Shown: positions 52,020 through 59,566 of the stretch, piece by piece
How positions within the stretch are numbered: position 1 is the stretch's first letter
How the letters are laid out: the number at the start of each line of letters is the position of its first letter
Assembly (NCBI RefSeq): GCF_030159855.1
Contig: NZ_BSNG01000001.1
Span: 1,984,001-2,048,000, forward strand
Direction of reading: 5' to 3'
Source: Devosia yakushimensis
Lineage (GTDB): Bacteria > Pseudomonadota > Alphaproteobacteria > Rhizobiales > Devosiaceae
DNA length: 64,000 nt
Position numbers and translations under genes: made by a program
Notes under the pieces: model-generated
Database searches by the model: none
What the model was told of the DNA's origin: nothing
Seen by the model: only the letters and a program-made list of their open reading frames with translations

Positions 52020-53146
52020 GGATTGGCCGGAGCCGCTTCGCCACCGGCGCCCTCGGCCTCCTCGGCTTCCAGTGCCTGCCGGGCAGCTTCCGCGTCGGCC
52101 TCGGCCTGCTCCGCAGCGGCGCGGGCAATCTCGCGATAGCGCGCCACGTTCTGCTGATGCTCGGCATAGGTCTCGGCGAAGACGTGCCCCTCGGAGGGGG
52201 TGGCGCCCTTGGCGACGAAGTAGAGATAGTCGTGACTATCGGGATGGGCCACGGCCTTGAGCGCTTCGACGCCCGGATTGGCAATCGGCGTGGGGGGGAG
52301 CCCGTCAATCTGATAGGTATTATAGGGCGTCTGCGCCTCGATTTCCGACCGCCGCAGGCCACGGCCAAGGTTGGACTGCCCCTTGGTGATGCCATAGATG
52401 ATGGTGGGATCGGATTGCAGCCGCATACTTTCACGCAGGCGATTGACGAAGACTGCCGCAACCTGCGGCCGCTCACTGGCGACGCCGGTTTCCTTTTCGA
52501 CGATCGAGGCCAGAACCAGCATCTGCTCGGGGGTTTCGAGCGGCAGATCGTCCTGGCGGCCGGCCCAGATCTCGGCCAATTGGGTGGTCATGGCCGTCTG
52601 CATCTTGTCGAGCACGGACTGGCGCGTATCGCCGGGCACATAATCATAGCTGCCCGGCAGGATCGAGCCTTCAGCCGGCAGGCTCGTGACCTCGCCAACC
52701 AGATTGCTATCGGCATTAAGCCGCTGGATGGCATCCCATGAGGTCCAGCCTTCGGGAATGGTCACCGCATAGCGGATCGGGTTGCCCTCGGTAATTTCCT
52801 TGAGGATATCGGCCATGCTGGCGCCAGCCGGAATGCGGAAATCGCCGGCCTTGATCGCGGCCTGGCGCTCGAGCGCACGACCGCCCGCCTGGAAGATGAA
52901 GCGGTTGGAAATCAGCCCCTGCTCTTCGAGGCGCTGTGCCGTCGAGGCCAGCCCGCTGCCCGATTCGACGCGGAAAGTGGTGTCTTCGTGTGCCGGCCCG
53001 TCGCCATAGAACTGGGAGGCGCCGTACAGCAGCACGCCGCCGGCCACCAGAAGGCCGAGCACAAGCAGGGTCAGGAAGCCGTTGAGAATATCGATGAAAC
53101 CGTTGCTGGAGCGGCGTCTTGGCCGTCTGGCCTTGCGTTCATTCAT
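52016..53146 (-). CDS. mltG: Endolytic murein transglycosylase MltG
   Basis: A protein of 376 residues that cuts newly made glycan strands inside the chain and so sets their length. A basic cytoplasmic N-terminus (NERKARRPRRRSS) is followed by one transmembrane helix (about 23-43), a LysM-like region, and the YceG domain with the catalytic glutamate in LASIVEKETGVASERPQVAAVF, then RLQSDPTIIYG and YNTYQIDGLPPTPIANPG. An alanine- and glutamate-rich tail closes it. It is 176 bases after fabF on the same strand and overlaps yicC. Confidence 0.94.
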   Translation of the reverse strand: MNERKARRPRRRSSNGFIDILNGFLTLLVLGLLVAGGVLLYGASQFYGDGPAHEDTTFRVESGSGLASTAQRLEEQGLISNRFIFQAGGRALERQAAIKAGDFRIPAGASMADILKEITEGNPIRYAVTIPEGWTSWDAIQRLNADSNLVGEVTSLPAEGSILPGSYDYVPGDTRQSVLDKMQTAMTTQLAEIWAGRQDDLPLETPEQMLVLASIVEKETGVASERPQVAAVFVNRLRESMRLQSDPTIIYGITKGQSNLGRGLRRSEIEAQTPYNTYQIDGLPPTPIANPGVEALKAVAHPDSHDYLYFVAKGATPSEGHVFAETYAEHQQNVARYREIARAAAEQAEADAEAARQALEAEEAEGAGGEAAPANP

Positions 53147-53322
53147 CGTGATGCGTCACCCTCGGGGCCCGTTCGCACGACTGCGCCGGGTCTTGTCAAC
53201 GATTTGGCGCCAAAGCGCTTGGCTGGCATGGCCGGGCGCATTGTTCGCATGCCCCCGTGCAAAGGCAAGAGGCCACACCGCGGATGGCCCGCGATGTGAA
53301 CGTCTTTGTACCGTTGATGCGG

Positions 53323-54591
53323 TCAGTGGACCTTGCGCATCACCAGGGTCGCATTGGTGCCGCCGAACCCGAACGAGTTGGACAGCGCCACATTGATCTC
53401 CTTCTTGAACGCCTTTTTGGGCACAAGATTGATGACCGTATCGACCGAGGGATTGTCGAGATTGAGCGTTGGCGGGGCGATATTGTCGCGCATGGCCAAC
53501 AGCGAGAAGATGGCTTCGACCGAACCGGCAGCACCCAGCAGGTGGCCGACGGCGGACTTGGTCGAGCTCATGGCGACGGTGGAAGCCGCATCGCCCAGCA
53601 CACGGGTAACCGAGCCAAGCTCGATCTCGTCGCCAAGCGGCGTCGAGGTGCCATGCGCGTTGATATAGTCGATTTCGGACGGCGCGATACCGGCCCGCTT
53701 GATGGCGGCGGACATGCAGCGGAAACCGCCGTCGCCGTCCTCGGAGGGAGCGGTGATGTGATAGGCATCGCCCGAAAGGCCGTAGCCGATGATTTCGCCA
53801 TAGATCTTGGCGCCGCGGGCCTTGGCCCGCTCATAATCCTCGAGCACGACAATCCCGGCGCCTTCGCCCATGACGAAACCATCGCGGTCCTTGTCATAGG
53901 GACGGGAAGCGGCGGTCGGATTGTCGTTGAAACCGGTGGAAAGCGCACGGCAGGCGGCAAAGCCAGCCATGGCGAGGCGATTGACGCAGCTTTCGGTGCC
54001 GCCGGCGACCATGACGTCAGCATCGCCCAGGGCGATCAGCCGGGCCGCATCGCCAATGGCGTGAGCGCCGGTCGAGCAGGCCGTGACCACGGAGTGGTTG
54101 GGGCCCTTGAGACCGAAACGGATGGAAACCTGGCCGGAGGCCAGATTGATAAGGCGGCCCGGAATGAAGAAGGGGCTGATGCGGCGCGGACCCTTTTCGT
54201 GCAGGGTGATGGAGGCTTCATAGATGCCCCCTACCCCGCCAATGCCAGAGCCGATCAGGACGCCAGTGCGCTCCTGATCTTCCTTGGTCTTGGGTTCGAC
54301 ACCGGCATCCTGGATGGCCTGGGTCGCGGCAGCCATGGCGTAGACAATGAAGGCGTCTACCTTGCGCTGCTCTTTGACCTCCATCCAGTCGTCGGGATTG
54401 TACTTGCCGTCGGCATAGTCGCCGAGCGGCAAGCGATGGGCAATCTGGCAAGCGATATCATCGACCTGGAAGTCGTCGATGCGCTTGGCGCCGCTTTTGC
54501 CGGCCAAGATATTGGCCCAGGTGGCTTCAACTCCGCAGCCGAGGGGCGTAACAAGGCCCATCCCGGTGACGACGACGCGGCGCAATTCCAT
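53323..54591 (-). CDS. fabF: Beta-ketoacyl-ACP synthase II
   Basis: A condensing enzyme of 422 residues that extends acyl-ACP with malonyl-ACP. The Cys-His-His triad is C172 (VTACSTGAHAIG), H313 (NAHGTSTPLGD) and H350 (KSAVGHLLGAAG), with K345 next to it. GFVMGEGAGIVVLE and the ending NSFGFGGTNATLVM are typical. It lies 35 bases after acpP, the usual order. AGG is seven to nine bases before the ATG. Confidence 0.97.
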   Translation of the reverse strand: MELRRVVVTGMGLVTPLGCGVEATWANILAGKSGAKRIDDFQVDDIACQIAHRLPLGDYADGKYNPDDWMEVKEQRKVDAFIVYAMAAATQAIQDAGVEPKTKEDQERTGVLIGSGIGGVGGIYEASITLHEKGPRRISPFFIPGRLINLASGQVSIRFGLKGPNHSVVTACSTGAHAIGDAARLIALGDADVMVAGGTESCVNRLAMAGFAACRALSTGFNDNPTAASRPYDKDRDGFVMGEGAGIVVLEDYERAKARGAKIYGEIIGYGLSGDAYHITAPSEDGDGGFRCMSAAIKRAGIAPSEIDYINAHGTSTPLGDEIELGSVTRVLGDAASTVAMSSTKSAVGHLLGAAGSVEAIFSLLAMRDNIAPPTLNLDNPSVDTVINLVPKKAFKKEINVALSNSFGFGGTNATLVMRKVH

Positions 54592-54626
54592 ACTCTACCT
54601 GCCTATCCCAGCTGGCCCGAAGGGGC

Positions 54627-54863
54627 TTAGCCGACGGCCTTGGTGAGGAAGGAAACAGCATCACCGAAAGTCTGGATCGACTCGGCGGCATCATCAGGAA
54701 TTTCGACCGAGAATTCTTCTTCGAAAGCCATCACCAGTTCGACCTGATCGAGCGAGTCAGCGCCCAGATCGTCGATGAAGCTGGCCTTTTCGACCACTTT
54801 CTCGGCATCCACATTGAGGTGTTCCACAACGATCTTGCGGACCCGATCAGCGACATCGCTCAT
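54627..54863 (-). CDS. acpP: Acyl carrier protein
   Basis: An acidic four-helix protein of 78 residues. Serine 37 in GADSLDQVELVMAFEEEF receives the 4-phosphopantetheine arm to which growing acyl chains are attached. ASFIDDLGADSLD and IPDDAAESIQTFGDAV are family hallmarks. Expression is expected to be high. A candidate promoter with a palindromic spacer lies 39 bases upstream, in the 215-base gap after fabG. Confidence 0.98.
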   Translation of the reverse strand: MSDVADRVRKIVVEHLNVDAEKVVEKASFIDDLGADSLDQVELVMAFEEEFSVEIPDDAAESIQTFGDAVSFLTKAVG

Positions 54864-54901
54864 ATTTGACTTCCCTTTTAGAAATCGACGTTTCGTTTCG
54901 C

Positions 54902-54930
54902 TTCTTATTGGCGCAATGCCAAATCTTCAA
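54902..54930 (-). promoter_or_regulatory. Candidate acpP promoter with a dyad in the spacer
   Basis: Minus strand: TTGAAG (54930-54925) and TAAGAA (54907-54902) are spaced by exactly 17 bases, fitting a sigma-70-type promoter for acpP, with a weak -10. The spacer carries the dyad TTGGCATTGCGCCAA (54922-54908), placed where a repressor would block polymerase. Both assignments are inference. Confidence 0.35.
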
Positions 54931-55078
54931 GCATGGTTTTGGCCTGCACAGAGGCAATGTAAGCGGCCTTTCCGGCGCTCGCAAGACGGACCGGCAGAGG
55001 TTACCGCGGGGCGGGTTAGCACGTTTTTTCGAGGTTAGCCATAAGGCGCACCCCCCAAAAACCGGGCTTTTCCGCAGA

Positions 55079-55816
55079 TCAGATCATCGCCATGCCGCCA
55101 TTTACGTTCAACGTATGGCCGGTGATATAGGCGGCAGCGTCGCTCGCAAGGAAGACGGCGCAGCCTGCGATTTCCTGTGCAGTACCCAAACGGGCCGCCG
55201 GAATCGTCCCCAGAATGGCCTCGCGCTGCTTGTCGTTGAGCTCATCGGTCATGGCCGAAGCGATGAAACCGGGGGCGATGGAGTTGACCGTGATCCCGCG
55301 CGAGGCCACTTCATGGGCCAGCGCCTTGTTCATGCCGATCAGGCCAGCCTTGGAGGCGGCATAATTGCCCTGCCCCGGATTGCCGGTGACACCGACGACC
55401 GAGGAAATGCCGATGATGCGGCCGAAGCGCTGCTTCATCATTCCGCGCAGCACGGCGCGGGTCAGGTGGAAGGCAGCGGTGAGATTGACCGCCAGCACCT
55501 CGTCCCATTCTTCATTCTTCATGCGCATGAAGAGATTGTCGCGCGTCATGCCGGCATTGTTGACCAGGATATCGATGCCACCCATGGCCGCTTCCGCCGC
55601 AGGCACCAGCTTATCGACATCGTCGAGCTGGGAGAGATTGCAGGGCAGAACCGGGCTGTCCTTGCCGATCTCCTTGGCCACGTCTTCGAGCGCACCGACC
55701 CGGGTGCCGCTGAGGGCGACAGTGGCGCCGGCCTCGGCCAGGGCCTTGGCGATCTCGCGGCCGATGCCGCCGCTGGCGCCGGTCACGAGGGCGCGCTTAC
55801 CAGTCAAATCAAACAT
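55079..55816 (-). CDS. fabG: 3-oxoacyl-ACP reductase
   Basis: An NADPH-dependent reductase of 245 residues of the SDR family that makes the first reduction of each fatty-acid cycle. VTGASGGIGREIA binds the cofactor, NNAGMTRDN is typical of FabG, and the active site is S139, Y152 and K156 (GISSVVGVTGNPGQGNYAASKAG). The end LNVNGGMAMI is canonical. GGAGGAGG precedes the ATG. It follows fabD by 56 bases. Confidence 0.97.
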   Translation of the reverse strand: MFDLTGKRALVTGASGGIGREIAKALAEAGATVALSGTRVGALEDVAKEIGKDSPVLPCNLSQLDDVDKLVPAAEAAMGGIDILVNNAGMTRDNLFMRMKNEEWDEVLAVNLTAAFHLTRAVLRGMMKQRFGRIIGISSVVGVTGNPGQGNYAASKAGLIGMNKALAHEVASRGITVNSIAPGFIASAMTDELNDKQREAILGTIPAARLGTAQEIAGCAVFLASDAAAYITGHTLNVNGGMAMI

Positions 55817-55872
55817 TTAGTCCTCCTCCACGGAGAAAGTGATTCAAGCGCTTCATGGCTTGATTCAAGGTG

Positions 55873-56823
55873 TCAGGCAGTGAGTTCAGCGACGAAAGCG
55901 TCGATATCGGCCGGAGTACCGACCGCGTTGGCGATGGCTTCGGCATTGATGCGCTTGGCAAGGCCGGTCAGAACCTTGCCAGTGCCCAGTTCATGCAGAT
56001 GGGTCACGCCAGCCTCGGTGGTGAGCCAGGTGACGCTTTCGGACCATTTGACGTCGCCGGTGACCTGCTCGACCAGGCGGCGGCGGATTTCGGCGGGATC
56101 AGAAATCGGGGCGGCCAGCACATTGGCGACCACGGGCACGACGGGCGCGCGCATTTCGACCTCGGCCAGGGCGCTTTCCATGGCCTCGGCGGCGGGCTGC
56201 ATCAGCGAGCAATGGAAGGGCGCGCTGACGGGCAACAGCAGAGCGCGCTTGGCGCCCTTTGCCTTGGCGATTTCCACGGCGCGTTCCACCGCGGCGATAT
56301 TGCCGGAGACGACGACCTGACCGGGAGCATTGTCATTGGCGAGATCGCAGACCTCGCCCTGCGCAGCTTCTTCGGCAACGGCGCGGGCGGTTTCGAAATC
56401 GAGGCCCAGCAGCGCGGCCATGGCGCCGTGCCCGACGGGGACGGCCTTCTGCATGGCCTGGCCGCGCGTCTTGAGCAGGCGGGCGGTGTCGGACAGCGAG
56501 AATGTGCCGGCGGCGCAAAGCGCGGAATATTCGCCAAGCGAGTGACCGGCGACATAGGCCGCGTGGTCGGCGAGCTTGATGCCTTTGGATTCGAGAACGC
56601 GAACAACGGCGAGGCTGACCGCCATCAAAGCCGGCTGGGCGTTCTCAGTGAGACGCAAGATATCGTCAGGGCCTTCGAACATGATGGCCGAAAGACGCTG
56701 ATTGAGTGCCTCGTCGACTTCCTGAAATACGGCACGGGCTTCGGGATAGGCGGCTGCAAGATCCTTGCCCATGCCGACGACCTGGCTGCCCTGGCCGGGA
56801 AATGTGAAAGCGCGCTTGGTCAT
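55873..56823 (-). CDS. fabD: Malonyl-CoA:ACP transacylase
   Basis: A protein of 316 residues that moves malonate from CoA to ACP. The start MTKRAFTFPGQGSQVVGMG is typical, with GGGGA six bases upstream; a longer frame to 56940 is not family-like. The nucleophile is S95 in VAGHSLGEYSAL, and the histidine is in VSAPFHCSLM. It is the first gene of the fabD-fabG-acpP-fabF-mltG-yicC-gmk run, divergent from a VOC-family gene 208 bases away. Confidence 0.97.
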   Translation of the reverse strand: MTKRAFTFPGQGSQVVGMGKDLAAAYPEARAVFQEVDEALNQRLSAIMFEGPDDILRLTENAQPALMAVSLAVVRVLESKGIKLADHAAYVAGHSLGEYSALCAAGTFSLSDTARLLKTRGQAMQKAVPVGHGAMAALLGLDFETARAVAEEAAQGEVCDLANDNAPGQVVVSGNIAAVERAVEIAKAKGAKRALLLPVSAPFHCSLMQPAAEAMESALAEVEMRAPVVPVVANVLAAPISDPAEIRRRLVEQVTGDVKWSESVTWLTTEAGVTHLHELGTGKVLTGLAKRINAEAIANAVGTPADIDAFVAELTA

Positions 56824-57031
56824 GATGTCCCCTATGGCGATGCAGTTAGACAAACCGCATGCGGTATGTCCAGTCAGGCGGCGTTTGCCGGGAGTGTGTG
56901 GCAGAGTCAAGGCGGCAAGGGCGGCGAAAGCACTTCGCAAGGCGCGCGAATGCCTGCGTGATCGCGTTTACACCCAGGCGCCACAGGCGTATTTTATCGG
57001 TTGTGACAGGCTCTCAGAAAGGGAGGAAGTT

Positions 57032-57412
57032 ATGCTCACAGATCATCGTGCCTACGCAACCATCCCAGCTGCAGACATGGCGCGCGCAAAGACCTGGTAT
57101 CGCGACAAACTCGGCCTCACCCCGGCAATGGAAGATGACATGGGGTGCATGTACAAGGTCGGCGGCGGCACCAGCTTCCTGCTTTACCCCACGCCCAATG
57201 CCGGCAAGGCGCCCAATACCCTGCTGTCCTTCACCACCGACGACGTGGAAGCCGAAGTGCGCGACCTGCGCCAGCATGGCGTCATGTTCGAAGATTACGA
57301 CATGCCCGGCCTCAAGACGGTCGATGGCATTGCGACGATGGGCAAATTCCACGCCGCCTGGTTCAAGGATTCGGAAGGCAATATCCTGGCTGTCGGCGAC
57401 GAACCCAACTAG
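57032..57412 (+). CDS. VOC family (glyoxalase/bleomycin resistance-like) protein
   Basis: A protein of 126 residues with the two beta-alpha-beta-beta-beta modules of the vicinal oxygen chelate fold: AYATIPAADMARAKTWYRDKLGLTPAMEDD and LLSFTTDDVEAEVRDLRQHGV, ending HAAWFKDSEGNILAVGD. GGGAGG at good spacing marks the ATG at 57032; a longer open frame from 56765 is not family-like. Substrate and metal are unknown. It is monocistronic, followed by a weak hairpin (57428-57434 with 57446-57452) in the 279-base gap before rpsF, which otherwise shows only the rpsF leader. Confidence 0.88.
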   Translation: MLTDHRAYATIPAADMARAKTWYRDKLGLTPAMEDDMGCMYKVGGGTSFLLYPTPNAGKAPNTLLSFTTDDVEAEVRDLRQHGVMFEDYDMPGLKTVDGIATMGKFHAAWFKDSEGNILAVGDEPN

Positions 57413-57691
57413 GCCCCAGCAAGTGAGCCGGGCATGCGTTCGACCTGCCCGGTTCGTGGCAAAGCCTGTTTCTGCTTGATCTCAGCCCGGTTTCCCCCTA
57501 TTGGGACGCCAGCAATTCGTTTGGCCGGGGGCTGAACGGAGGGTTTGTCGTTTGAAAGAATGACGAATAGGGCTGATGCCCGGCCTCCCGTGTTCCCGCT
57601 CTTTGCAAGACTGCTTTGACGCCTTTCCGGCTTCAAGGAGGCTCCGCGCCAGACATTGCATGTGTGTTAAACCACGAAGGAAGGCGCATTC

Positions 57692-58102
57692 ATGGCCCTT
57701 TACGAGCATATCTTCCTGGCGCGCCAGGACGTATCGCAGCAGCAGGTCGAAGAACTGACCACTGCTCTGACCGAAATCCTCGCTTCTGGCGGCGGCAAGG
57801 TCACCAAGAACGAATATTGGGGCCTCAAGGGTCTCTCCTACCGCATCCGCAAGAACCGCAAGGCTCACTATACGCTGATGAACATCGACGCTCCGGCTCC
57901 CGCCGTTGCCGAAATGGAACGCCAGATGCGCATCAATGAAGACATCCTGCGCTTCATGACCGTGCGCGTCGACGAGCTGGAAGAAGGCCCGTCCGCCATG
58001 ATGCAGAAGCGCGATCGCGACGACCGTGACGGCACCCGTCCGGATCGTGGTGGTGAGCGCGGTGGCTTTGCCGGCGGCGAACGCCGTCCCCGCCGTTTCT
58101 AA
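57692..58102 (+). CDS. rpsF: 30S ribosomal protein bS6
   Basis: A protein of 136 residues: MALYEHIFLARQDVSQQQVEELT, the GLKGLSYRIRKNRKAHYTLMNI segment, and NEDILRFMTVRVDELEEGPS. A charged tail rich in arginine, aspartate and glycine extends it beyond the E. coli length, usual for Alphaproteobacteria. bS6 binds 16S rRNA with bS18. First gene of rpsF-rpsR-rplI, with GAAGGAAGG upstream. Confidence 0.98.
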   Translation: MALYEHIFLARQDVSQQQVEELTTALTEILASGGGKVTKNEYWGLKGLSYRIRKNRKAHYTLMNIDAPAPAVAEMERQMRINEDILRFMTVRVDELEEGPSAMMQKRDRDDRDGTRPDRGGERGGFAGGERRPRRF

Positions 58103-58120
58103 GATAAGGACCGAAAAGCT

Positions 58121-58375
58121 ATGGCTATCAAAGACCTGACCACTGCCCAGGCCCGCCGTCCGTTCCAGCGCCGCCGCAAGACCTGCCCGTTTTCGGGCGA
58201 GGGCGCGCCCAAGATCGACTACAAGGACGTGCGCCTGCTGAGCCGCTATGTTTCCGAGCGCGGCAAGATCGTGCCGAGCCGCATCACCGCCGTTTCGGCC
58301 AAGAAGCAGCGCGAACTGGCCCAGGCCATCAAGCGTGCCCGCTTCATCGGCATCATGCCTTACGCTGTCCAATAA
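58121..58375 (+). CDS. rpsR: 30S ribosomal protein bS18
   Basis: A basic protein of 84 residues: RRPFQRRRKTCPFSGEGAPKIDYKDVRLLSRYVSERGKIVPSRIT, ending in RARFIGIMPY. It pairs with bS6 on the 30S platform. The gene starts 18 bases after rpsF. The single cysteine in TCPFSG is conserved in the family. A strong hairpin lies just after its stop codon. Confidence 0.98.
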   Translation: MAIKDLTTAQARRPFQRRRKTCPFSGEGAPKIDYKDVRLLSRYVSERGKIVPSRITAVSAKKQRELAQAIKRARFIGIMPYAVQ

Positions 58376-58381
58376 GCTCAC

Positions 58382-58414
58382 TGGGACGGCGATCGCTACC
58401 AGATCGCCGTCCCA
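58382..58414. other. 13-bp hairpin between rpsR and rplI
   Basis: TGGGACGGCGATC and GATCGCCGTCCCA are exact inverted copies around a seven-base loop, six bases after the rpsR stop codon and 123 bases before rplI. No U-tract follows, so it is more likely an mRNA-processing, stability or partial-termination signal than a full terminator. Confidence 0.6.
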
Positions 58415-58537
58415 ACGGCTTCTTGTCCGCGTAAGTGCCAGACTACCTGTGCCCCTTACGGAGCACATCGTTGGGGTTGCGGATGGTCCGTGGCTCCTAA
58501 CCGTCCGAGAGACGGGACAGCCCAAAGGAATATTCCC

Positions 58538-59110
58538 ATGAAAGTTATTCTGCTCGAGCGCATTGGCCGCACCGGCACCATCGGCGACGAAGTCAGCGTG
58601 AAGGACGGCTTTGCCCGTAACTTCCTGCTGCCGCAGGGCAAGGCGCTGCGCGCCACTGCCGCCAATCGCCAGAAGTTCGAGGCCGAGCGCGCCCATATCG
58701 AACAGCGCAATGAAGACCGCCGCAAGTCGGCTGCCGGCATTGCCGAAGGTCTTGACGGCAAGGTCGTCGTGATCATCCGCCAGGCCGGCGAAACCGGCCA
58801 GCTCTACGGTTCGGTCGCTTCGCGCGACATCGTCGAGGCCCTGGCCAATGACGGCTTCACCGTGCAGCGTTCGCAGGTCGACCTGGCCGACCCGATCAAG
58901 TCGGTTGGCGTGCATACCGTGCCGCTGAACCTGCATGCCGAAGTTGCCGTGTCGATCTCGGTCAACGTCGCCCGTTCGGAAGACGAAGCGGCCCGCCAGA
59001 GCGCTGGTGAAGACGTGACCGTCACCCAGTACGATGCCGACGAAGAAGGCGACTTCGCCGCCGGCCAGAAGGACGCTGCCCAGGACGACCGTTTCGACGA
59101 CGAAGTCTAA
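58538..59110 (+). CDS. rplI: 50S ribosomal protein bL9
   Basis: A protein of 190 residues: MKVILLERIGRTGTIGDEVSVKDGFARNFLLPQGKA is the conserved RNA-binding N-terminal domain, followed by the long helix and a C-terminal domain (GLDGKVVVIIRQAGETGQLYGSV). A very acidic tail (about 165-190) is typical of Alphaproteobacteria. AAAGGA lies before the ATG at 58538. It ends the ribosomal operon at a strong terminator. Confidence 0.97.
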   Translation: MKVILLERIGRTGTIGDEVSVKDGFARNFLLPQGKALRATAANRQKFEAERAHIEQRNEDRRKSAAGIAEGLDGKVVVIIRQAGETGQLYGSVASRDIVEALANDGFTVQRSQVDLADPIKSVGVHTVPLNLHAEVAVSISVNVARSEDEAARQSAGEDVTVTQYDADEEGDFAAGQKDAAQDDRFDDEV

Positions 59111-59133
59111 GGGTTCGCTTCTGCGATGAACTG

Positions 59134-59163
59134 AAAGCCGGGCCTTGTGCCCGGCTTTTTTTG
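59134..59163 (+). terminator. Intrinsic terminator of the rpsF-rpsR-rplI operon
   Basis: AAAGCCGGGC pairs with GCCCGGCTTT around CTTGT, running directly into a seven-base T-tract, 24 bases after the rplI stop codon. Confidence 0.93.
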
Positions 59164-59206
59164 TTCTTGGGGCTAGCGGAAGCAGTTTTGCACCATCCCC
59201 GTACAT

Positions 59207-59301
59207 CACCGTCGCTTCCCTCGGGCTTGACCCGAGGGCCTCTCGTCGTTTGTGCCGTGTTGAGAGTGGCCCTCGGGTCAAGCCCGAGGGAAGCGACGGT
59301 G
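59207..59301. repeat. Perfect 34-bp inverted repeat
   Basis: Arms 59207-59240 and 59268-59301 are exact inverted copies (CACCGTCGCTTCCCTCGGGC at the outer end) with a 27-base centre. Each arm also contains CCTCGGG...CCCGAGG, a smaller palindrome. It lies between the rplI terminator and dnaB; the rest of that 456-base gap holds no gene, only two GANTC sites and TTAAC words near 59510-59550. Confidence 0.9.
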
Positions 59302-59566
59302 GAAGGGAAATAAAAGGTGGAGGACCACTGATATCTCCCATCAACCACGGCGTCATTCCGGCAGAGGCCGGGAGAGGACGAGAGCCCCGTACCGCGACTC
59401 GTCTTGTTCCCGCCTTGTTCTCATGCAAGGACTAGTGTCCGGCTTCCCCGTTGTCCCCAGTGTTCACAGGACGGGGTCAGGACGCGTTAACCTCTCGTCC
59501 GGTAGGTCGAGACTCCCGCCTGAGTCGCGTGGTTAAGAAAGGTTAACGTCTTTTGGGGAGGCTATA

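Noticed and set aside
53203..53214. Palindrome TTTGGCGCCAAA before mltG as a named regulator site
   Set aside because: It is a perfect 12-base palindrome but short, and I cannot link it to a known regulator; kept only as a side note to the acpP dyad.
57482..59428. Open frame of 648 codons on the minus strand over rpsF, rpsR and rplI
   Set aside because: It lies opposite three ribosomal protein genes whose codon bias keeps the reverse strand open.
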